Below are positions 37,769 through 48,910 of a DNA stretch of 64,000 nt, one piece after another; the first letter of the stretch is position 1; each line of letters begins with the position of its first letter. Source of the stretch: Rhodamnia argentea (Eukaryota; Streptophyta; Magnoliopsida; Myrtales; Myrtaceae); NCBI RefSeq assembly GCF_020921035.1, contig NC_063160.1, forward strand, positions 22,789,595 through 22,853,594. Direction: 5' to 3'. A model generated the notes under the pieces. That model was not told where the DNA came from. It worked only from the letters and a program-made list of their open reading frames with translations, and did no database searches. Made by a program: the position numbers and the translations under genes.

Positions 37769-40644
37769 TGTAGTTTGCTGTTTCTAACCTTTAGTAACCT
37801 TCTATGTTTGGCCTCTGTGCAGTACAATGAGCAGTTTAAGATTTTTGAGCCCTTGGAATACAGCTATGATATATGCGAGGCAATACTGTTGTGGGAACAG
37901 GTATGTGGAATCATTCCTTCCTGCTGTGCAGATATTCTTTGAGAAGATAAATGTGGCCTAATGTTCCAGGGATGCAGTATCGTAACATGACAACAGTGCT
38001 CACTAGAGAGTATCTTGATGCTCGACCGGATGGGTGGTTAGAATATGCAGCAAAAAGAATAGCGCAGCTGTAAGATCCATGCTGCTTAGTGATTTTTGGT
38101 TATCTTTATTTGCTTTTGTTGTGTCTAATCACCTGGATTCTTTCAGCAATCACAAGCACAAGGTATATTCATCAGTGAGATATTTGATGCAGGGGTGCAA
38201 ATAAATGCTACAATCGCACACTTTGTGAGGAACATCTCAATATAATTCTTCCTGCAAAGCCCCCATTTCGCCCCCGACAGTTCCGTAGCTGCGCAGTTGT
38301 TGGAAACTCTGGGGATCTGCTTAAGACAGAATTCGGGAAAGAGATTGATGGTCATGATGCTGTCATTAGAGACAATGAAGCTCCTGTTAATGAGGTTCTC
38401 TAGCCTCTTTCACTGTTAAGGGGAATTCTTCTTGTTAATTTCTGTGTCATCTGTCATTTGATATCCCCCCCAACACCAACCCCACACACACAAAAACAAC
38501 CACACCAAAAATGCTCGTAGGGTCATGCTCATATCTGGGTCTTTAAGGATCGAAAAAAGCCAGTTCCTGCTTAGCTTTGGTTAGTAGGCAGCAAACTTTA
38601 TAATTCCACTTGTTACTGTTTGCATACTTAGGATGGTCAGCATGGTTGGAGTAGGATGTAGGCTGGGAATCATTAATTCATCAGCTTACGCCTTGTTAAT
38701 TGTTGTGTAGAAATACGCGAAGCATGTTGGTCTGAAGAGAGACTTCAGACTTGTAGTTCGTGGTGCTGCTCGTAACATGGTTAAGATACTCAATGGATCT
38801 GGTAGGTTCTGATACCTGTTTCATATGGAGGACTACATATGTGTACAACTCTTTCCTCTCATGCTCTGAAAAGATTCATAACTTTGTGTTCGAATAATGA
38901 GCTTCATCTGTTGCAACGCTCACTTTCTCCGTCCTAATCTCCTAAATATTCCGTTTTATCTTGGCACGAATCCTCTTTGTTGCCAAAATTTTGGTTGTTG
39001 TGTGGGCTTACAAGATGCACGCTCATTTGTCACATCTTGCCATCCATTGAGGACTAACATGGTCTCGCTCTGCAGCAGATGAGGTGCTCATCATCAAAAG
39101 TGTGACGCACAGAGACTTGAATGCGATGATAAAGGTGAGGATCTTGTTAAACATTGGCAACCGAAATTAAATTACCAATAATCTGTTTTTTTTTTTATAT
39201 GTGTGATTAGTTTCAGTATCTCCTCTGTCAGGTATATATATTTGTTTGTTGGTTAACATCTGTCTCCCGGAGACTAATTTCAGTTCATGCCGTGTCCTTT
39301 TATTTTCCCTTGGATGATGTCCAGTTGACAATGTACCACAATTTAGTAATTCTTGCAGTTGCAGTGAATGGATTTTTTGAAGTGTGGTTAACAACTTAAT
39401 GTTCTCTTGGATTTATTGCAGAGCATTCCCAACCCAGTTTATCTTTTCCAAGGAATTGTGCTACGAAGAGGTGCGAAAGGAACGGGAATGAAGTCTATCG
39501 AGCTTGCCCTCTCCATGTGCGATGTTGTTGATATATATGGTTTCACTGTTGATCCAGGATACACCGAGTGGTTAGTGCAATACTGACAATTTTAGCATAT
39601 TGCTTCATAACCTCAGAATTCGAACTATAACATTTTCGTTTTCACAACAATGTGTGCTGGTGTGTAGATTTATTATCCTGAGTTCTTTGATGATTGAGAC
39701 TTTTAAGTCTGACATAGCCCTTCTCTCGCACACGTCACCTCATGAGCATCTCAAATGAGCTTGCTTGCTCTTTATTCCTCAGCATGCAATTTGTTTCTGT
39801 AGCTTATTTGTTTAAATTGATACTTTCATTTTAATTGTACTTAGCATTTCCTATAATATTGTGTCTAAATTGTCATTTTAATTTTCCTGTTCGTGTCTGG
39901 ATTTTGAGTCTAAAAGTGGGCAGTCATGTGGTGACTGAGTTTATTGATTGTCAAAATTCAGGAGATGCTCAACACATTCATCACCTTGGCTTCACCTTCT
40001 AACTGAAATTCGACTTCTCTCTATCTCTTTCTCCCTCCCTCCCCATATGTCCACAATTCGCTAACTAGCATAATCTTCTTTATTGCAGGACCCGTTACTT
40101 CTCTACTCCAAGGAAAGGGCACAATCCCCTTCAGGGAAGGGCTTATTATCAGCTCTTGGAATGTCTTGGTGTATGATACGGAATTTTCACATTCATTTTT
40201 CTTTAATGAGAGCATTGAATCATATGATAATCTCCTAGTTTCTGCTTGCAGGTGATTAGGATCCATTCTCCCATGAGAGCCGAGAGGAATCAAGATTGGT
40301 CAGATGTGCCGAGTCATGAAATGATAAGCAGGGCTCATGCAGCTGCCTTGCGTCTAAAGAGGAACCAAGCTGGTCAGACTGGTGGATTGGGACAGTTTGG
40401 AAGTTGCAAGGTCTGGGGTGATGCAGATCCTCACAACCGTGGGCTCATCTCGGGATCTCCAGACATGAGCAATGTCAGGAGAAACTCGGACTATAGTAAG
40501 TGGGAAGTCATGCCTTTTAAGAGCCTAAGAAAAGAGGCTCGGGATCACTACTTCCAAATGGAAGGTGTCTCTCTGTACAAAATGGATGGGAACAAGTTGG
40601 ATGATCTTGTTTGCGTAAGGCATTCGCTGACGTCTGAGGTATGA
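36712..40644 (+). CDS. Plant GT29 sialyltransferase-like Golgi protein, 476 aa, 11 exons
   Basis: Exons 36712-36832, 36937-37016, 37629-37715, 37823-37900, 37978-38069, 38193-38394, 38711-38801, 39079-39134, 39422-39570, 40089-40170, 40252-40644; 477 codons. It is a type II membrane protein: short basic cytosolic end, one anchor at about residues 13-35 ([20 protein letters not shown]), and a lumenal GT29 domain. A sialylmotif-L-like segment lies at about 184-220 ([18 protein letters not shown], then [13 protein letters not shown]) and an S-like segment at about 325-346 ([14 protein letters not shown]). Plants make little or no sialic acid; Arabidopsis homologues (SIA1/MGP2, SIA2) are linked to pollen-tube growth, possibly through pectin side-chain sugars. 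The true donor is unknown. Exon 8 has a CAGCAG tandem acceptor; the upstream AG would add one Ala. A CT repeat abuts the intron-3 donor. Confidence 0.93.
37717..37763. repeat. (CT)n microsatellite starting at a splice donor
   Basis: About 23 CT/TC units begin within the donor of GT29 intron 3 (exon end at 37715, intron starts GTCTCTCT). Nearly half of this 107-bp intron is the repeat. Confidence 0.95.
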
Positions 40645-41544
40645 CTGAGTACTGAATTCTTGCTTCAGGGTCGGCTGAGTACTTGGTGAATGAGCTGGAC
40701 CAACGGTATTGTCCATTTCCGTGTTGGAGTTCGAGTTTGATGGGATCTCGAAAAGAGGCTTTTCACGCAAGTTGACCCTTTGATATCGGGAGTGATTTTC
40801 CTGCAATAGCATCTGACTAGAAGGAAATTCCTCGCTTGTTGCATGCAGAGAAGCGTGGCGTACTTTTGGGTGCATGAAGAAATGAGGATAGTGGTTATGT
40901 GTATCATCGACAGATTCCATACAGAGTGCAGGATGGCAAATTCATGGTTTACATTCTCTTAAGAGATAAAATTCGGTTGTACTTCTTTTTTGTTCTAATC
41001 TGTTAGATTATGTATTTGCGAGTCCTGATGATGGATTAGGTCCAACAGAGCAACCTATGTCGCCTAGACAGTGCCAGAGGAGCCTCTTTCATTTGATTCT
41101 GTGGCGTCACGTAATTATTTTTTCCCCCTTCGGGGTGAGAACTAAGAATGCTTTCTCAGACAGCGTTTGATCATGGCGTCCAGCAAGCTATACAATTAGC
41201 ATATGCTCAAGAATTTGTTTTGTTGTTCACCCTTCTCTGGGTAAAACTTTAACATGATTAACCGTAGTCATAGTAAACCATGGATTTCTTAATCAGAATC
41301 TCTAGTCAACGACCCTCTGCTGATCTCCGGATGAGAGGGATTTAGCCTTAACTTCAGCTAAGGCTTCTAAATAAAAAATGTGATCAATTAATAGACTTAA
41401 TGATCACTTATCGTGGGCTACTACGCTTTAAATTAAGCCCAGGAATGTTACATCTCGACTTTAACCCAGGAATGAGTTCCCGGAATAGATCAGCAAAGAT
41501 AAACATGGGTCTAGAGAGTCGAAGACTGTTGAACCATTGTGTTG
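40645..41544. other. 3' regions of the convergent GT29 and aspartokinase genes
   Basis: The two stop codons face each other 900 bp apart. Only 3' UTR and spacer sequence is expected. Open frames on the minus strand at 40525-40920 lie antisense to the GT29 last exon and its UTR and have no family match. Confidence 0.55.
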
Positions 41545-44500
41545 TCATGGTTTGACTGCAGATCCATTCGTACTTCCGTATTCATGATCCAGCTCGGGAA
41601 GGTCGCTCTCAAAGAAGCTTGAATGGAGAGCTCTCACACACTGCTCTGCCTCGTCATCGTTCACGATCAAGGAGATGTTGACCTGCATGATGGGGAAATC
41701 AATTGGTATGAAGACTAGAAAAGGCAGCAGGGTCGGTCAGCATCAAACCCCTAATAAACTCCACCGGACTAACAAACTAGCACACATAAAAACCTGCAGA
41801 GGTCCAGCCTTACAACAAAATCTTGACCAGATCCTTCACATTATTCGCGAATGATGATACATTTGTACATAAAAATGGAAAATGGAGCTGAACAAGTATT
41901 TGACCACATTTCAAGGGCAATCAGAGACATACTGTGTATATCACCTCCAACTTGAAAAGCACGGCATTGGTACTGGTAGAAATATTATTCAAGACATCCA
42001 GAATAGCACACGAGAAAAGAACGAAGATGTCTTTAACGATACCTTGGACGCTCCTTGAGAGATCATCTGGACATTGACCCCATTGGTTCGTAGAACATTA
42101 AAAACCTGGCACAAAATCCATCAAGAATAAGGAGAACAACAATGAGACTGGGTTAAGAGATGTTTGGCTAATTTGCAGCAGATTATGTGGGTGCGAAAAT
42201 GCACGGATGAGGCAATAATGGACGACATTCAACAGCAAAAGCGACAACTATTTTGTAGCTGACAAAAGCTAAACATATAATAAGCAGTGCCAGCACATGC
42301 AAATGCTACAAATATTTTAAAAAAAAAAAGTGGATTTCAAGTTTCAACAATCAAAAACCAACAAAACATAGATTGAGCTTCAATGTAGCACAGCTCTCAC
42401 TAGACCAGATCCTTATTTTTCCCTTTCAATGCGTCATATCATTTCTGGCATTCTAGTTTCCACATTGGTTGCAAAATTGAAGATGCAACTTCGTCGAGGT
42501 CGGAGCACATTGTCAAAAGAAGAGAGAACGAAAGTTTCTAACCAAACATCGTTGGTAGACACAAGCAACCACAATGGTCACTATTTACCTTCCACTATAG
42601 GAGAAGGCACTATTATACCACCAGACAGTACACCAAACGGAAAGGGGATGACCACCAAATCGGCAAATTGAGTTCAGGCAGTTTTGAACTTTTTGAATCT
42701 TTTAACTAACTAGGGTTGTGGCTTGCACATATCTAACCCATGGCCATTTTAAATTATGCAGCAACCAGCAACATGGACGAGCACAGTTGGAAACATCCAA
42801 CTCACTCGTGGTGTCAGCCAAAGGTGAGACGCTACCTTCTCTAGTATAAGCGATGACCTCTGTACATTCCCAATGAGTGAGATGATTGATCTGCGTTGAA
42901 GTAGATTCACCACAGCTATTTTCTCAAGTTCTTCCACGACATGATCAAGCTCCTGCTCAGAAAGATATGCCAGTAACGTTAGAGTGAAGCATTGGGAAGA
43001 GGACAACCTACACGAATGCTGCACATGAAACAAGACACTAGTAGTGAGCATGCAACAGAAGGAAGCCAGATCTCAAAGAAATACAGATGACAGGCCGATC
43101 TATCAGCTCATCTCCTAAGAAGATTTTAACTTTAAGCATACAATCAAATAGAATGTACTAGACAGGTTCATGCACCCCATTCTAACTTGAAACAATGGAT
43201 AAGGAGGAACAGTTGAAGTTATGCTTGAAGGACCCCGGAATCATACACTTGCCTGCTGAATCAGCTCTCTGCTCCAGAGCTTGGATGGATCCAGCGTTAA
43301 CGAAATACTGACTTCACTAGTAGCAACAACGTCCACGGATATGCCCAAATCTTCAAAGGTAGAAAAGACCTACGTGAATGCAACCTCAGGTTATAGAATG
43401 ACGAAAATAGATCGCCAGAAGCATAAAACTGTTGCCAGCTCTCTTACCTTTGCAAGGAAGCCAAATTGACCAAGCATGCGAGTGCTGACAATATCCAGCA
43501 TAGTAACATTCCTTTTCAGAACAATGCTAGTCAAAACTGCCTGTAGGTAAAATGAGTTTTAATTTCCTTCGAAGTTTCTAAAAGAACAGAGGTTTAATGC
43601 TGCCACAAACCTTACTCATATCCCTTGTCCTGGTTATCAGGGTACCTGGAGCATTGGGATTGTAGGAATTTTTCACTCTTACAGGAATATCACCCTCTCT
43701 GGCAGGTCTCATGGACTGAGGATGTAGGACCTAAAGAAGGTAAGAACAATATTACAATGAGAAATATGCTTGTGTCACCCACATAAACTTGCTATGCTAT
43801 GCCTTTGTCCTCCATATTTTGGTCCATCCCTTATTCCAATGCCTTTTGCCTTCGCAATTGTCGTGCCCAGAGATACATCCGCTCTTATTATGGGGTATAT
43901 CTAGCTGTACCAGTTTAAATTTAATCGGCACAAACAGAAAACCAAAAAACAGCCTATGACAAGAAATACAAGAAGTTATATACCTTTTAGATCAATTTTT
44001 CTCCAAAGAAAGGCCAGAATTTAACTGAGTGAGAATAAATTGTTGACAGTACCTGTGCACCAAAATATGCAAGTTCAGCTGCCTCATCAAAGGTCAAGTA
44101 TGGTACAGGCTCTGCTCGCGGATATATATTGGGATCGCATGTCAAGACACCATCAACATCTTTCCACACCTGATATACATTCAATTTGTATACACTTTCA
44201 ATACCATTAGAACCGAATCAGAAATATACAAAACTTCATCAAATTCTTCACATTAAAATGTTCTCCTGCACAGTATATATGCTTACGACTTGCTTGAATT
44301 GAATACGGAACAATGCAAGCAATGTCTTTAACAAGCAACTTCAGCATTTGCTGTTATTCACTAACCTGGATCTCGCGTAAGCCCAATGCTTTACCAATAG
44401 TGGTTGCCGTCAAATCACTGCCACCTCTACCCAGTGTGGTCACTGCACAAGTTCTCCAGCCCTACATCAAAATAACTTTGATAAACGGTCCTGTTGCACA

Positions 44501-46290
44501 ACCACGTTGAGAGTCTGCAACTACTATGGCCAATACAGCACCTTTCCGAGGAAGCCAGTAACAATCGGGATTGCAGGATCTGTGACCCAATCATCATGTA
44601 ACCTCTTTGCAACAGCTGGATAAGTTGCTTCCAGGATGTCCGCATTTGTGAAGTCGTCAGTGGTAATAAAGCCAATCTCAAAGGCATCATACTGGAAAGG
44701 AAGCCAGGATAATAGGTAATTTCAATTACCTTGAAAGAAGGCTTTAAAGAAAAGGTCGTAGTTACGTAAAAGAGAAGGCTTTAAAGATCTACACAAAATC
44801 TTGGTTGTGAAAATTCCAAAAGAAAGGCACATGGAAAACGAACTTGGACCACTAACATTTAATTATTGATGTTATCATCTATTGCCCTATCCCAAGTGTC
44901 TAATCTAGTTATACTTCTCTAGACCAGCTAGGCAACAACAAAAGCATAATCCATAAGAAAACAGAACATACTTGTCGGGCCTTTACTCCTCTCTTATTTA
45001 GATAGGCAGCAAAAATCCTCGTGGACATGCATTCCCCGAAAGAAACCAAATAATCTCTAGTCCGTAATGTGAGCTCCTTCATCATAGCAATTCCCTTCAG
45101 AAGTTGATCCAATTCTTCCAGATGAGCTGCAAGGAAGATCATCAATGAATATCAACAGGCTAAGGAAATATCCTTAAAGGTGAGTCCATGGACCCTACCA
45201 TGAAATATCCCCATATTTTACATTTGGATTAATTAAAAGTTCAAGATACACTAGCCATTAGATAGAACACTTCCAAATGATCATGTCATCAGAAATTGAC
45301 AAGAAAATACTCCAAATTGACCATACATGGATTATATCAAAAATTCTGACTCAAAGGTCTAACGTTGTTCAGGAACCTGAATCACATGTGCTCAATAGAC
45401 AGTAAGAATTTGTAAAGTCAAACTTCCCATCTATTTTCAATGACACATGATAACTTCATTAGACAAATACTGATCTTAAAAGGCTACTACAGATGATAAG
45501 GGAACTTACTTGCTATTATTGATTCGTCAACTCCAAGCTCCTTCACAGTCCTACAAGTGATGCAAGTCGAAGGACAGTAAGGAAAAGTCTTGCATGTACT
45601 AAGTTCTTTCAAAAGGAAGGAAAGGATGTCCATACCTAAGATGGAGTTCCTTTATAAAGCTTAGCTCATCAATGCAGGACACGTTAGTAACACCACAACT
45701 GACAGCCTTCTCTCCAGCCTGAGATGAAGTACATACATTTTCAGCTTTGGCTAAAACTCGAGCAGTTTCTTGAAATTGTGAAGCGATGGGAACGATGGAA
45801 CTGATTTACATCCCTCTAAGCAGAAAGGGAGAATCTGAAACATGGTGCAAGAAATTGAAATGAACTGAGAACTGACGTATACCTGTAAAAGCTTGTTTGT
45901 CGTCTTTCCCATCGCGGATAGAACAATCACAGGCCTCTCACTGGGAAAGCTGAGGATAAGATCAGCAACCTCTCTCATTCTCTCAGCAGAAGCTACCGAA
46001 GAGCCACCAAATTTCATGACACAGGTCAGTTGATTCTCAGAATCACTGAAGCTTTGAGTTAAGGTCGAGCTTTTCTCTAGGACGTCTACATTTGCTCCTG
46101 CACAGCTCACTTGGAAAACTCTGCTCCTACAAGAGTTCTTTAAGCTCCTAGGCACTGATGAACTCGAACCAACAGAAATCGCAAAATGAAGCCGCTGAGG
46201 CAGTACGGATCTTTGTTGCAAAGAACTCCCCCAAGAGAGAGAGTTGGAACTGGAAACTTTAGCACCAGTAAAATGCAATGCCGTGGCCAT
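41545..46290 (-). CDS. Aspartokinase, chloroplast, lysine-sensitive type, 565 aa, 13 exons
   Basis: Minus-strand exons: 45883-46290, 45636-45718, 45510-45550, 44972-45126, 44542-44691, 44366-44461, 44053-44169, 43611-43730, 43448-43540, 43253-43369, 42836-42952, 42043-42105, 41545-41682; 566 codons. It phosphorylates aspartate, the first step to Lys, Thr, Met and Ile in plastids. A Ser-rich transit peptide (about residues 1-85) precedes VMKFGGSS (K93), the kinase lysine and glycine motif. Further kinase-fold segments are [29 protein letters not shown] and [12 protein letters not shown]. Two ACT regulatory domains follow, including [27 protein letters not shown] and [15 protein letters not shown]. 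There is no homoserine dehydrogenase part, so this is the monofunctional, lysine-inhibited form. The intron after exon 10 has a GC donor. An in-frame ATG at 46341 would add 17 residues. Confidence 0.95.
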
Positions 46291-48654
46291 GTCGAAATCA
46301 GCTAGAGGACCGAAGCTGCTTGACCGAGATTGTGTCGACAAATTTACAAAATAATGGTATGAAACTCTCTAATCCTGATAGATCGCAACACCTAGAGCAA
46401 ATTATCAAAAGAATCCTCTGGTTAACAGCTCGAACTCAAAACTTCCTGCAAACAACAAGAGTTTACCGCAATAAAGTCCGTAGAAGAAGTAGAGCAATCA
46501 GACAAGTTGACAACAAGCTGACAACAGCGGGACAACGAAACCAGAACCAGTGCTTCCCCCCGTAATACCAAAACAGAATTTTGCAGATTGATGTCGCTTG
46601 ATCAAACAGAAAAAAAACTCATCGAACGGCGTCCGGTCCGCTCAGTTTGCGTCAAAAAACAACGTTACCTTCTAATTTCGTTTTTCCCTTCCCTATCATT
46701 CAGCGCCCACAAATCCCGTACAAAACCGTCACGAACTGGAACACAAGCTCGTAAATCGCCACCGTAACCTCAGCAACCGTGAACGTACCTCGAGATCAAC
46801 CACGAAAAGGAACGAAATGCAGAGCCTCCTCCGAGCGAAAACGAGCACCGAAATGAATGGATCCGCTATGCGCACCGATGCTTCGGAAGCTCGAAGGTCA
46901 GCTCGCTGACCTCGAGCTGCGCAGATGAATCCGCGGGAGAATGCGAGAGAGAGAGAGAGAGGAAGAAGGCGAAAGCTAGGCGGCGAGCGAGAAGCCAATC
47001 TTCTTCCGTCTGCTTGGAATCGAAAACGTGTTGTTCGTGGAGTTCGGTCGCGCATTTGCCATTTTTACGGGCTCCTTCATCAGAAACCCTCGTGCGGATT
47101 CCCGTTGGAACGGACGGCTGAGATTAGACCACTGACGTGACCCACCCGGCTGAGAAATGCTCGCCGCGACCCGCGTCTACAGTAATCGGTGTCCCGCGGG
47201 CGCCTGAGATTGCGTAACGCGAGAATCGGACGGCGGGCAGAGAATCTATCTGGCGGGCGCGAATAAAATGGGCGCGACTGATTTTAGTGGGAATTAAATT
47301 GTCAACCGAAGCTGACGTGGACGCTGGCGACATGGTAGATGGCGGGACCCACATCAGTCTCCCACTCCCACTTTCCGCGTCCTGTGGGTGGGCATCTTGT
47401 GTTTCCATGTTGTTTCGCGAACCAAGACAAAACGCTGTGTACTGGACGATCACGACAAATCTCTTGTCAATTCGTGCTCAAGTTCAAAAATAAATTACTA
47501 AACTCGAAAATTAATAATTTAGACAACACTTTTCTAAAAATAATCATAAAGTAACTTGTATTTTTCCCTGTCCGAACATACCAGTACATAACATGGCGCA
47601 TTAAAAGGTTTGATTTTTTTTAAGTAGTTTCCAGCCAAGAGAATTTGGACACATGTGATTTTGGCCTTTTTTTTTTGTTGTTATGGGGCGGAATTTCAGA
47701 CTAATCAATATTGGATTTGATAATACTTATCTAATTGAAAAAATCCAGGCGGGCAACCGACTCCTACATATAGTAAAAGTGAGGTTGTATCGGATTTTGG
47801 CAATTCTAATCGTCCTTAACTTGGCTGAGTTGGCAGGCTCTGCGAACTCATTTAGTTTGTTGAGTTGGCATTACAAAAAAAAAACACAAGTTTGGTATTT
47901 TGAGTGCTTCACGGAATTTCCCCATATAAGAAATTGCAATTTTGGCATAGTTGCCATAATCACAGCAAGTAAAACTGTAATTTTTTTCGACCGAAAAAAA
48001 AATGTAATGTTTTTCACTTCCTGTTTTTGCCATTTAGTTTGAGTTTCACATATATTTAATCCCATACATATTAGTTGGCAGTTTGTGAAAATTAAAAATT
48101 ACCTGTTACGTTAAAAGAGATAGATTGTATTGTTTGCAGATTATGATAAAATGAAATTAACAATCGATACAGTAATAAATAACAGGGGAAAAAAAAGTGA
48201 GTGGGACTTCTTCTCTTGCGTTGCCTAGTTTTGTAGATGTTATTTTTGTCATAATAGATGCGAATCTATTTTTTATTTTTTAAATCCTCCGATCGTACCC
48301 AGCTGCTTCGACCTCTGCACATCACTTGCTATCATCTGACACTCCCCGTAGTGCCTCGTGTCTGTTGTCTCATATGTCGCCCTGTCGATTGGCTTCTTTG
48401 TTGTCGATGTAGTGTACGTAGATTAACCACCCCTCTGAATATTCTTGTTAAGATTCCATCTATTTCGCGAAAAATATTTTTCTTTTTTTGACATTTGTAT
48501 CACTTAGGAAACTAAGTCAATAAAAAAAATTATGCGTAAATTAAGTAAAATAATTCCATCTTTAAAGAATTAAAAATCAATTTTCCAAATATGACTAAAT
48601 ATCATCAATCGTCGTTTAGACTAGAAACTCTGAGTATTGACTCGAGAACCCCTC
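46291..48654. other. Aspartokinase upstream region and intergenic sequence
   Basis: Positions 46291 to about 47100 are probably the aspartokinase 5' leader (perhaps with a leader intron) and promoter; a (GA)n run is at 46942-46960. The stretch 47100-47420 is GC-rich, with no gene recognised. From 47480 to 48650 it is AT-rich without supported coding sequence. Confidence 0.45.
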
Positions 48655-48905
48655 TCATTCCCGAACCCTAGGCAACAAACACAGGACTACAAGCTTGGCC
48701 TGAGTACACTGTGTACCATCAAGGCCAAACCCAGGTCCATATAGGTCAAGCCCGAAACCCCCGATGCCCAAGTTTAGGTCCTCAAATGTTGGGCTCGTGA
48801 CTTTAGTGCTCGTGTCGGGACCTTGGCATTGGAGCCCAGTCTATAAAGGTATGGCCCAAGATTGTGGGGCTCGTGCTCGGATCCTTAGCAACCAGGCTTA
48901 GATCC
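48655..48905. repeat. Left part of a degenerate GC-rich tandem array
   Basis: Repeated words such as GCCCAAG, GGGCTCGTG, GACCTTGG, CCAGGTCCAT and AGGTCAAGCC recur every 20-40 bp. The pattern continues on the far side of the LTR-type insertion (52170-52740), so the two parts were one array before the insertion. Confidence 0.6.
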
Positions 48906-48910
48906 ATTAA

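Noticed and set aside
42429..42671. 80-aa plus-strand frame between aspartokinase exons
   Set aside because: Lies inside the 730-bp aspartokinase intron and shows no similarity to known transposon or gene products.
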